This document shows, piece by piece, positions 1 through 5,469 of a stretch of DNA of 6,702 nt. The notes below the pieces were generated by a model, which was not told the origin of the DNA, made no database searches, and saw only the letters and a program-made list of their open reading frames with translations. Each line of letters begins with the position of its first letter. Within the stretch, counting starts at the first letter, position 1. Both the position numbers and the translations under genes were made by a program. The stretch comes from an uncultured Clostridia bacterium (lineage in GTDB: Bacteria > Bacillota > Clostridia > Christensenellales > UBA1242), in the NCBI GenBank assembly GCA_934746185.1, contig CAKVEY010000048.1:1-6702 (forward strand), given 5' to 3'.

Positions 1-237
1 TGCGACCCTGATAACATTACTTATGTTATTCCTGGTAACGACGATGCTATTCGTTCAGTTAAATTAATTGCTGCTGCTATTGCTAATGCTGTTATCGAAG
101 CAAAAGAAGGCGTTCAACTTGCAGTAGAATTACCAGAAGTTGAAGGCGAAAATAAAGACGCTAGCAGTTTAGAAGATATTGAAAAAGTTTTTGAAAATGA
201 CGAAAAAGCAACAAAAACTGATAAAGCAGAAAACTAA
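1..237 (+). CDS. rpsB: 30S ribosomal protein S2, C-terminal part (5' end outside window)
   Basis: Reading frame 1 is open from the first base to TAA at 235-237 and gives the last 78 residues. The stretch beginning CDPDNITYVIPGNDDAIRSV matches the highly conserved C-terminal signature of bacterial ribosomal protein uS2, where the IPGNDDA.R.VKLI segment closes the Rossmann-like core. After it comes a helix (residues about 20-40 of the visible part) and then an acidic, Lys/Glu-rich tail of about 35 residues; such tails vary between species. S2 binds late to the 30S subunit near S1 and the head-body junction. The next gene is tsf, the standard partner in a rpsB-tsf operon, 14 bases downstream. 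The family identification is near certain; the N-terminal two thirds cannot be judged. Confidence 0.97.
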   Translation, partial: CDPDNITYVIPGNDDAIRSVKLIAAAIANAVIEAKEGVQLAVELPEVEGENKDASSLEDIEKVFENDEKATKTDKAEN

Positions 238-243
238 AAGGAG
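237..243 (+). promoter_or_regulatory. Ribosome binding site of tsf
   Basis: AAAGGAG lies 8 bases before the ATG at 252 and begins on the last base of the rpsB stop codon. It fixes the tsf start and, with the 14-base gap, argues for cotranscription with rpsB. Confidence 0.85.
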
Positions 244-251
244 ATTAAATT

Positions 252-1136
252 ATGTTTACAGTTGAAGATGTAAAAAAATTAAGAGAAATGACTGGCGTTG
301 GAATGCTAGACTGCAAAAATGCTTTACAAGAAACTAATGGTGATATAGATAAAGCCGTTGAAATTTTAAGAGAAAAAGGTTTTGCAAAAGCTGCTAAAAA
401 AGCAAGCAGAATTGCTGCTGAAGGTGCTGTTGGTGCTTATGTTGAAGGCAATGTTGGCGTTTTAGTTGAAGTAAACTGCGAATCCGATTTCGTATCTAAA
501 GGCGATAAATTCCAAGAAATAGTAAATAACCTTGCAAAAGTTATTGCTAAAAATAAACCATCAACTGTTGAAGAATTAAACGCTTGCAGTTTTGGTGAAG
601 GCACAGTAGCTGATTATATTACTGAAAGAACTATGGTTATAGGTGAAAAACTTTCTATTAGAAGATTTGAAGTTTATGAAACTAATGGAAAGATTGAAAG
701 TTATATCCATATGGGTGGTAAAGTTGGTGTTTTAGTTGACGCTAATCCATTTGTAAGTGGTGAAGATGTTTTACACGATGTAGCACTTCAAATTGCTGCT
801 GCAAAACCAACTTACTTAAATAGAGAAGAAGTTCCAGCCGAAGTTATTGAACACGAAAAAGAAATTTTACTTGCTCAAATGCAAAATGACGAAAAAAATG
901 CTAAAAAACCAAAAGAAATTTTAGAAAAAATCGTTAGTGGTAAAGTTGGAAAATTCTATACAGAAAACTGTTTAGTTGACCAATTATTCGTTAAAGACGA
1001 TAGCAAAACTATTAGTGAAGTAATCGGTAACAACTTTAAAGTTGCAAGATTTGTTCGTTATGAAATGGGTGAAGGCTTAGAAAAGAAAAACGAAAACTTT
1101 GCAGAAGAAGTTGCAAAAATGGGTCATAAAGACTAA
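252..1136 (+). CDS. tsf: Translation elongation factor Ts
   Basis: EF-Ts is the guanine nucleotide exchange factor that releases GDP from EF-Tu so that it can rebind GTP and aminoacyl-tRNA. The protein is complete at 294 residues, close to the usual 280-310. Residues 1-55 form the UBA-like N-terminal domain, with the family signature TGVGMLDCKNAL at 14-25 and the REKG.AKAAKKA.R.AAEG block at 40-58. The EF-Tu contact loop reads CESDFVSK at 76-83. Its Asp79-Phe80 pair corresponds to the intruding Asp80-Phe81 of E. coli EF-Ts; the preceding residue is Ser instead of the common Thr. The dimerisation and core region follows, with IGEKLSIRRF at 130-139, GGKVGVLV at 155-162 and the VALQIAAA.P.YL block at 177-189. 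The C-terminal part carries KPKEILEKIVSGK at 219-231 and FVKDDSKT at 246-253. The ATG start has a strong ribosome binding site. It is the last gene of the rpsB-tsf unit, since a terminator follows directly. pyrH, the usual next gene, is absent. Confidence 0.98.
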   Translation: MFTVEDVKKLREMTGVGMLDCKNALQETNGDIDKAVEILREKGFAKAAKKASRIAAEGAVGAYVEGNVGVLVEVNCESDFVSKGDKFQEIVNNLAKVIAKNKPSTVEELNACSFGEGTVADYITERTMVIGEKLSIRRFEVYETNGKIESYIHMGGKVGVLVDANPFVSGEDVLHDVALQIAAAKPTYLNREEVPAEVIEHEKEILLAQMQNDEKNAKKPKEILEKIVSGKVGKFYTENCLVDQLFVKDDSKTISEVIGNNFKVARFVRYEMGEGLEKKNENFAEEVAKMGHKD

Positions 1137-1146
1137 TTTATAATTT

Positions 1147-1176
1147 AAAAAGGCTTTAATTATTAAAGTCTTTTTT
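1147..1176 (+). terminator. Intrinsic terminator of rpsB-tsf
   Basis: Eleven bases after the tsf stop, AGGCTTTAA (1151-1159) pairs with TTAAAGTCT (1163-1171) around a 3-base loop, with one G-U pair. The stem can be lengthened by AAAA (1147-1150) against the Ts that follow. The 3' arm runs into TTTTTT, as in a classical rho-independent terminator. It separates tsf from everything downstream, so frr cannot depend on the rpsB promoter unless there is readthrough. Confidence 0.85.
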
Positions 1177-1420
1177 ATTATTAAATTTAAACATATATAT
1201 TAAATTTTATAGTTTTTGTTGCAATAATTTATATAATTTTAATATTTTAATGTTTTATATTAAGTATGTTAATTATTATTTTGAAAACACAACGAACATT
1301 AAATTTACTTAATATTTATTTATATTAATTGTATAGTTTTCGATTATAGATTTTAAGTTTATTGTATTCGTTTATTTTATATATATTTTTTAAATTAGGG
1401 AAGTAATAACAATTAAACTT
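1177..1420. other. Convergent AT-rich intergenic stretch, no gene seen
   Basis: This spacer lies between the tsf terminator and the terminator of the opposing operon. It is extremely AT-rich, has stops in every frame, and shows no RNA gene, no repeat unit and no recognisable remnant of pyrH. TTGAAA at 1281-1286 has no acceptable -10 at the right distance and no gene to serve. I assign no function. Confidence 0.6.
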
Positions 1421-1426
1421 AAACAA

Positions 1427-1450
1427 AAAAGCACTTTTATTAGTGCTTTT
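1427..1450 (-). terminator. Terminator of the PHP operon, symmetrical and possibly bidirectional
   Basis: AAAAGCACT (1427-1435) and AGTGCTTTT (1442-1450) form a perfect 9-base-pair stem around a 6-base loop. Read on the minus strand, the hairpin is followed by a T-rich run (TTTTTTGTTT) and overlaps the TAA stop (1451-1449) of the PHP gene. On the plus strand the 3' arm is followed by TTTTATTTTGT, so it could also catch readthrough from tsf. Confidence 0.85.
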
Positions 1451-3203
1451 ATTTTGTATCAGTATTATTTAATTCAACAGATTTTATCTTTTTAGTTAAG
1501 TAAAAATCGTTGCTAATTATAAAATAATATTTATCTTTTAGTTCTTGATTAATATTGTTATAATCATTGATTAATTTTTCTAAATATTTTACTGCTCCTG
1601 ATGAACGCAACATTGAATCGTTATGTTCAATTAGTTTTAAAGTTAATTTAATGTTTTTACGCTTAGGTTTAAGACTTTTAAAGTTATCTATAACCATTTC
1701 ATCGCTTAAATCTAATTCTACAAGATTTTTCATTTCTGTAATTAGGTTTTGCATATCTTTAATTGCATTTCTTACAACTTGCTCTAACGTTTTTATCTTT
1801 TTTAATTTATCGTTAAATTCTTTGTTTTTATCTCGCTTTATTGTTTCTTTGTCATCAGTTCTTTCATAATTTTCAGGTTTAACTTTTAATAAAGTTGCTA
1901 ATTCATTTTTATTTAACCTTATTTCTTTATTATCTATTGTTTTTATAATTGTAATTTGATTATCAAAATCTTTATCGCAAGTCAAACTCTCTTTTAATTT
2001 ATTTTTATAAACTAAACTAGCAAATAAATTATTTTCTATAACAACATTATTTTTCTTTCTGTCATCTACAACGGCTTTTGACATAAACTGTGATAGGATA
2101 GAGTCCTTTAAAAATGTTCCGTGAGAATCGCTTCCACCAGTCATATATAAATTATTCTTTTCGGCAATTTCAATTAAAGTATGAAGTCTTTTTTTATCGT
2201 GAGTAGAAGTTTGATGTAAAACTTCCATTCCTACAATACCATTTAATTTTTTATCTAAAAATTTGTATTGAGCTTTATTTTTTAGCATATAGGTTACATA
2301 TCTAATAAGCATTTTATCTAACGCTTCATCTTTTACAAAACTTATGCCATTAGTTTTTAACAAATTTTCAAATATAGTTTTAGCGTTTTTGTTATTTGAC
2401 TTTAAACTTTCTGCCATACATAATAGAAATGGGTGAGCGAGTACACAATAGCCACCAGCATTTTCTACTATTTCCATAACTTCCATACAGTCTAAACGAC
2501 CTAAATGAATAATGTTACGGCTTCGTAGTTGTCTTTCTATATCAGTTTCAACTTGTTTTGGCAAGTTAAATTTTTTAATATAATTCATCAAATAATTGAT
2601 ATAAGTATTTTCGTCTAAATTACGAGTTTTTAAGTTTACATCTTTAAAATCTTTAATAGGCACATCATAACCATAGTCTTTCATAATTGTTTTAATGGCT
2701 AAAACATAAGCACCAGCAGAAATTTTTACTTTAACTTTTTCAAGCATTTTATAAGAATCACAATAAACGGAATTATCTCTTCTTGTTGAATGTAATTTCG
2801 TTAAAAAATTAATATCTTCGTCTAATGGATTAAACCCATAGGCTAACATATGGAAGTTTTTTACAATGTTTTTAATATGTCCGTTACCATTTATAAATGT
2901 TCCTAAACTACCAGCACTGCAAGTAAATTCGCAACCTGAAATAAAATGAATATTTTTATATTTTTCTGGGGCAGATTTAATTAGTAAATCTACTTTTTGG
3001 ACGCCATCTATACTATTATGGTCTGTTATAGCAAAGGTAACAGGGGCATTATTATTTTTTTGAGAATATAAATAACAACATTCTAACAATTCTTCTGGTG
3101 TTAAGTCCATTGCGTCCATTTCTTCACCATAACTATCGTTAGTGTGAATATGTAAATCGACAAAACCTTTTTTAGAGATAATTTGGTCAACGAATTGTAT
3201 CAT
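1449..3203 (-). CDS. PHP-domain metal-dependent phosphoesterase with large C-terminal extension
   Basis: PHP proteins use a cluster of metal ions to hydrolyse phosphoesters; relatives include histidinol phosphatases, nucleotide phosphatases, the RNase AM/YciV group and the PHP domain of DNA polymerase III. The ligand motifs are in order: DLHIH at 16-20 (His18, His20), TDHN at 60-63 (His62), GCEF at 90-93 (Glu92), FHMLAYGF at 117-124 (His118), VLAHPF at 254-259 (His257), GMEVLH at 325-330 and GGSDSHG at 356-362 (Asp359, His361). The usual SDG after HxH reads SYG, so Tyr25 occupies a position that is often a ligand. The core resembles the COG0613 type (about 280 residues), but the protein has 584. 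Residues about 130-250 hold a long helical insertion, 261-322 are also expanded, and 385-584 are a Lys-rich, mostly helical tail of unknown role with a likely coiled coil near 455-500. There is no signal peptide, so it is probably cytoplasmic. The ATG overlaps the upstream stop as TAATG, with AGGGGG at 3218-3213 nine bases before it, so translation is probably coupled. The substrate is unknown; nuclease or nucleotide phosphatase is inference. Confidence 0.88.
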   Translation of the reverse strand: MIQFVDQIISKKGFVDLHIHTNDSYGEEMDAMDLTPEELLECCYLYSQKNNNAPVTFAITDHNSIDGVQKVDLLIKSAPEKYKNIHFISGCEFTCSAGSLGTFINGNGHIKNIVKNFHMLAYGFNPLDEDINFLTKLHSTRRDNSVYCDSYKMLEKVKVKISAGAYVLAIKTIMKDYGYDVPIKDFKDVNLKTRNLDENTYINYLMNYIKKFNLPKQVETDIERQLRSRNIIHLGRLDCMEVMEIVENAGGYCVLAHPFLLCMAESLKSNNKNAKTIFENLLKTNGISFVKDEALDKMLIRYVTYMLKNKAQYKFLDKKLNGIVGMEVLHQTSTHDKKRLHTLIEIAEKNNLYMTGGSDSHGTFLKDSILSQFMSKAVVDDRKKNNVVIENNLFASLVYKNKLKESLTCDKDFDNQITIIKTIDNKEIRLNKNELATLLKVKPENYERTDDKETIKRDKNKEFNDKLKKIKTLEQVVRNAIKDMQNLITEMKNLVELDLSDEMVIDNFKSLKPKRKNIKLTLKLIEHNDSMLRSSGAVKYLEKLINDYNNINQELKDKYYFIISNDFYLTKKIKSVELNNTDTK

Positions 3204-3826
3204 TATTCTTTACCCCCTAAAATTAATTGTTCGTCTAAATAATCGAATAAATCAGGGGACAAGTCTTTGATATTTTCAAGTATATTTTTTGCTTCATTAG
3301 TTTTGTTTGTTGCACATAATGCTTCGATTTTTAATATATTTACTAAATTATCATTAAAGTTATATTCTTTAATTAAATTTAAAATTTCTTCACAACTATT
3401 TTTTATATTGTTTTTTAATTCAAGTATAACATTTTTTGTTTCTATATCAGTTTTAGTATAATTTTCTCGCAAAAAACTATTAAGTAATAGTCTATTATTT
3501 TCGTAAATATATGCTAAAACTCGAATTTTTTTATCTGGTTCAATTAAACTTTTTAAATATGTTCGACCTAATTTAATGTTATTAATTAAATTGCTAGAAA
3601 TATCATTTTCATTATCGTTAAATTTAACTTTTATGTTTTGATATAGTTCGTTATCTACGCTTAAATCGTCATTAATATAACCACAATTAGAACAAATGTT
3701 TATAATAGGTTTTTTAAAGTTGTTGTAAGACGCCAAATCAAGTTTTTTACTTTCATCTAAAACAATAAAATAATCAACTTTTTCGCCACATTTTGCACAT
3801 ACATTTGTAACTAATTTTTTAATCAT
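3203..3826 (-). CDS. Uncharacterised protein with two CxxC motifs and helical TPR-like tail
   Basis: I do not recognise this 207-residue protein with certainty. Cys10-x-x-Cys13 (CAKCGE) and Cys45-x-x-Cys48 (CSNCGY) are spaced like the two knuckles of a zinc ribbon, with a short, probably beta segment between them (VDYFIVLD). Residues about 72-200 look all-helical. The segment around 163-192 (ILKIEALC.TNKTNEAK.ILE) has the small/large residue rhythm and terminal Pro of a tetratricopeptide repeat. The order CxxC, then CxxCGY, then TPR-like helices recalls DUF2225 proteins of Bacillota, a resemblance from memory that I cannot test here. No signal peptide or membrane segment is visible. The start is ATG at 3826-3824 with AGGAG at 3837-3833, six bases away. 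It is the first gene of a two-gene operon and overlaps the PHP gene by one base, so a partner or regulatory role for the phosphoesterase is a reasonable inference. It is Asn/Lys/Ile-rich like its neighbours. Confidence 0.8.
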   Translation of the reverse strand: MIKKLVTNVCAKCGEKVDYFIVLDESKKLDLASYNNFKKPIINICSNCGYINDDLSVDNELYQNIKVKFNDNENDISSNLINNIKLGRTYLKSLIEPDKKIRVLAYIYENNRLLLNSFLRENYTKTDIETKNVILELKNNIKNSCEEILNLIKEYNFNDNLVNILKIEALCATNKTNEAKNILENIKDLSPDLFDYLDEQLILGGKE

Positions 3827-3832
3827 AAATAA

Positions 3833-3837
3833 CTCCT
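3833..3837 (-). promoter_or_regulatory. Ribosome binding site of the CxxC protein gene
   Basis: AGGAG on the minus strand (CTCCT on the plus strand) lies six bases before the ATG at 3826. It supports both the start codon and the reality of the gene. Confidence 0.8.
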
Positions 3838-3865
3838 AAAAATATAATATTATTTATTTATATCT

Positions 3866-3894
3866 ATAATAGCATAAAAAATTCTTTTTTTCAA
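3866..3894 (-). promoter_or_regulatory. Sigma-A-type promoter of the CxxC/PHP operon, extended -10
   Basis: On the minus strand TTGAAA (3894-3889) is followed after exactly 17 bases by TATTAT (3871-3866), five of six matches to the consensus -10. TGC directly precedes it, making an extended -10. An A/T tract fills the spacer. Transcription would start near 3859, giving a leader of about 30 bases before the ATG at 3826. This is the best promoter in the window and shows that the pair is an independent unit. Confidence 0.75.
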
Positions 3895-3911
3895 GGGTGT
3901 TTTATAAATTT

Positions 3912-3940
3912 TTGAATTTAATTTAAAAAATAAATATAGT
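3912..3940 (+). promoter_or_regulatory. Candidate upstream promoter of frr operon
   Basis: TTGAAT (3912-3917), 17 bases, TATAGT (3935-3940). The -10 matches 5 of 6 and the -35 matches 4 of 6. In DNA this AT-rich such pairs arise by chance, so this is a candidate only. It lies about 74 bases before the frr ATG and is divergent from the PHP operon promoter. Confidence 0.4.
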
Positions 3941-3948
3941 AAAAATAA

Positions 3949-3977
3949 TTGCAATTTTAATAAAAATTTAGTATCAT
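3949..3977 (+). promoter_or_regulatory. Candidate proximal promoter of frr operon
   Basis: TTGCAA (3949-3954), 17 bases, TATCAT (3972-3977). The start point would be near 3984, leaving a leader of about 30 bases with the AAAGGAG site. Since tsf ends in a terminator and the PHP operon runs the other way, frr must have a promoter between 3827 and 4000; this is the best placed one. Confidence 0.5.
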
Positions 3978-4001
3978 ATATTTTAGTTTAAAAGCAAATT
4001 T

Positions 4002-4008
4002 AAAGGAG
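4002..4008 (+). promoter_or_regulatory. Ribosome binding site of frr
   Basis: AAAGGAG lies five bases before the ATG at 4014. It is strong and decides the frr start. Confidence 0.85.
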
Positions 4009-4013
4009 ATTTT

Positions 4014-4577
4014 ATGACAACACAAAAAGAAGTTTATGATGAACTTAAAAGTAATTTAGAAAAGGTTATTACACATTTAGGCGTTGAGTTTTCTAGTATT
4101 AGAGCAGGAAGAGCAAATCCTAAAATTTTAGATAAAGTTTTAGTAGATTATTATGGCACACCAACTCCATTATATCAAATGGCAAACATCAGTGTTCCTG
4201 AACCTAGAATGTTAGTTATTTCACTTTGGGACACATCTATGATTAAAGATGTTGTTAAAGCAATTAACGAAGCAAATATTGGAATTAATCCTAACGATGA
4301 CGGAAAAGTTATTCGTTTAGTTTTTCCAGTTTTAACAGAAGAAAGAAGAAGAGATTTAGTTAAACAAACTAAAAAAATTGCAGAAGAAGTTAAGGTTAGT
4401 GCAAGAAATGAAAGAAGAGATGCGCTTGATAAAATAAAACTTCTTAAAAAAGATAATTTAATAACCGAAGATATGCAAAAATCTAGCGAAACTGAAATTC
4501 AAAAAATTTTAGATGAATATATTGCTAAAATTGATAAACTTGCCTTAGAAAAAGAAAAGGAAGTTATGGAAGTTTAA
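4014..4577 (+). CDS. frr: Ribosome recycling factor
   Basis: RRF works with EF-G after termination to split the 70S ribosome and free the mRNA and deacylated tRNA. At 187 residues it has the family's usual length (about 185). Domain I is the three-helix bundle formed by residues 1-30 and about 106-187; domain II is the small beta/alpha/beta domain between them. Family hallmarks are IRAGRANP at 29-36, VDYYGTPTPL at 44-53, WDTS at 72-75, LTEERRRDLVK at 107-117 and the ARNERRDA segment at 130-137, which carries the conserved arginines of domain I that contact 23S rRNA. The C-terminal helix ends in KEKEVMEV. Two common prolines are replaced: the Pro before WD.S is Leu71, and one Pro of the PPLTEERR block is Val106. 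It is first in the frr-sORF-uppS-cdsA-rseP run, and the next ORF overlaps its stop by one base (TAATG at 4575-4579). pyrH is not upstream, contrary to the usual order. Confidence 0.98.
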   Translation: MTTQKEVYDELKSNLEKVITHLGVEFSSIRAGRANPKILDKVLVDYYGTPTPLYQMANISVPEPRMLVISLWDTSMIKDVVKAINEANIGINPNDDGKVIRLVFPVLTEERRRDLVKQTKKIAEEVKVSARNERRDALDKIKLLKKDNLITEDMQKSSETEIQKILDEYIAKIDKLALEKEKEVMEV

Positions 4578-4765
4578 TGGATTTAAACACACTTATTGGA
4601 TTTCCTAAAGAAAAAGTTTTAGAGATTATAAATAAACAAAATTTAAAGTATAATATTATAGATTTTAACGAAAATTCTAACTACGATACTGAACTTTTTG
4701 TTAAATTTGAGTATATAAATAATATATTAACTTTATATTTTGATAAATTCAAATTACATATTTAG
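4577..4765 (+). CDS. Small 62-residue protein between frr and uppS, function unknown
   Basis: The ATG shares its A with the frr stop (TAATG), and the TAG stop at 4763-4765 forms the start of the uppS ribosome binding site, so the ORF exactly fills the gap between two certain genes. That tight fit is the main evidence that it is translated. Its own ribosome binding site would lie inside the end of frr, where AAAAGGAAG (4555-4563) is a fair purine-rich candidate. The protein is probably an N-terminal helix (LIGFPKEKVLEIINKQNL at 5-22) followed by beta strands (KYNIIDF, ELFVKFEYI, ILTLYFDKF). This helix-then-strands layout recalls small clostridial proteins with a half PASTA-like pattern (L.G....A...L...gi.y.I......), but that is from memory and unproven. 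There are no Cys residues, no membrane segment and no signal peptide. It could act in the cytoplasm or merely serve to couple translation of frr and uppS. Confidence 0.7.
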   Translation: MDLNTLIGFPKEKVLEIINKQNLKYNIIDFNENSNYDTELFVKFEYINNILTLYFDKFKLHI

Positions 4766-4768
4766 GAG
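4763..4768 (+). promoter_or_regulatory. uppS ribosome binding site built from the preceding stop codon
   Basis: TAGGAG contains both the TAG stop of the 62-residue ORF and the AGGAG core for uppS, five bases before its ATG at 4774. A ribosome finishing the small ORF sits directly on the uppS initiation site, which suggests translational coupling. Confidence 0.75.
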
Positions 4769-4773
4769 ATTTA

Positions 4774-5460
4774 ATGAAATTAAAAAAAATTCCAACGCAT
4801 ATTGGCTTTATTATAGACGGCAACGGAAGATGGGCAAAACGACGACTTTTACCACGAATGATTGGGCATAAATTTGGCGTTGAAGCTGTTAAAAAAACAA
4901 TTAATGCTTGTTTAGATTTTAATATTAAATATGCTTCATTTTTTGTGTTTTCAACCGAAAATTTTAAGCGTAGTGAAGAAGAGATAAATAATATTTTCGA
5001 TTTACTAAGAAAATATATGATAACCGATTTAGACGAGTTTAATAGAAAAAACATTAAATTAATTGTTAGTGGAGATTTATCTAAACTTCCACAAGATTTA
5101 CAAGATAGTTTACTTAATGCCATAAATAAAACTAAAAATAACACTAAATTAGTAGTTAATATGTGTTTAAATTATGGTGGTAAACAAGAAATTATTATGG
5201 CTTGCAACAAAGCAGTTGAAAAGCAGATTTTTGTTGATGAAAATGGTTTTAAAAACTTAATCTATTCTAGTGAACTACCTAGTTTAGATTTTGTTATTAG
5301 AACAAGTGGCGAACAAAGGCTTTCTAACTTTATGCTTTGGGATTTAGCATACGCTGAACTTTATTTTACTAAAACATTTTGGCCAGACTTTAATAAACAT
5401 AAACTTTACAAGGCTTTAAAAGATTATTCTTTAAGGGATAGACGCTTTGGTAAAGCTTAA
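4774..5460 (+). CDS. uppS: Undecaprenyl diphosphate synthase (cis-prenyltransferase)
   Basis: UppS adds isopentenyl units in cis to farnesyl diphosphate to make the C55 carrier of peptidoglycan and other wall polymers. It is a soluble homodimer at the membrane. The family's conserved regions are all present: the DGNGRW phosphate-binding loop at 15-20 with catalytic Asp15 and Arg19, PR..GHK at 27-33, FSTENFKR at 59-66 (usually NWKR), LNYGGKQEI at 132-140, IRTSGEQRLSNF at 175-186 (Arg176 and Arg182 bind diphosphate), AELYF at 194-198 with Glu195 for magnesium, WPDF at 203-206 and the terminal R.RRFG. The usual Met before DGNGRW is Ile14. At 228 residues it is shorter than the common 240-255, mainly through a short N-terminus and a trimmed loop near 147-165, away from the catalytic motifs. 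The start is supported by AGGAG five bases upstream. cdsA begins nine bases after its stop. Confidence 0.97.
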   Translation: MKLKKIPTHIGFIIDGNGRWAKRRLLPRMIGHKFGVEAVKKTINACLDFNIKYASFFVFSTENFKRSEEEINNIFDLLRKYMITDLDEFNRKNIKLIVSGDLSKLPQDLQDSLLNAINKTKNNTKLVVNMCLNYGGKQEIIMACNKAVEKQIFVDENGFKNLIYSSELPSLDFVIRTSGEQRLSNFMLWDLAYAELYFTKTFWPDFNKHKLYKALKDYSLRDRRFGKA

Positions 5461-5465
5461 AGGAG
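5459..5465 (+). promoter_or_regulatory. Ribosome binding site of cdsA
   Basis: AAAGGAG starts inside the uppS TAA stop and lies four bases before the ATG at 5470, a close spacing consistent with cotranslation of uppS and cdsA. Confidence 0.75.
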
Positions 5466-5469
5466 AGAT

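Noticed and set aside
1177..1420. Remnant of pyrH or a small RNA gene in the empty spacer
   Set aside because: No frame shows UMP-kinase motifs and no stable GC-containing hairpin is visible apart from the two terminators.
1567..1869. Open frame of 100 codons on the plus strand
   Set aside because: It is antisense to the PHP gene, has no ribosome binding site, and its Ser/Leu/Phe-rich product is the mirror of the Lys/Glu-rich C-terminal extension.
3267..3461. Open frame of 64 codons on the plus strand
   Set aside because: Antisense shadow of the CxxC protein gene, with no ribosome binding site and a Phe/Ser/Leu-rich composition typical of such shadows.
1449..3826. The PHP operon as a new anti-phage defence system
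   Set aside because: PHP domains do occur in some defence systems, but here there is no ATPase, sensor, toxin or other defence gene, and the context is housekeeping. Nothing in the sequence goes beyond an uncharacterised phosphoesterase pair.
3844..3853. Perfect palindrome ATAATATTAT in the leader of the CxxC gene, a possible operator
   Set aside because: Only 10 bases and all A/T in very AT-rich DNA, so chance is the likely explanation; no second copy is seen at the divergent promoters.
4749..5144. Open frame of 131 codons on the minus strand
   Set aside because: Antisense to the N-terminal half of uppS, which is a certain gene; no family features and no promoter.
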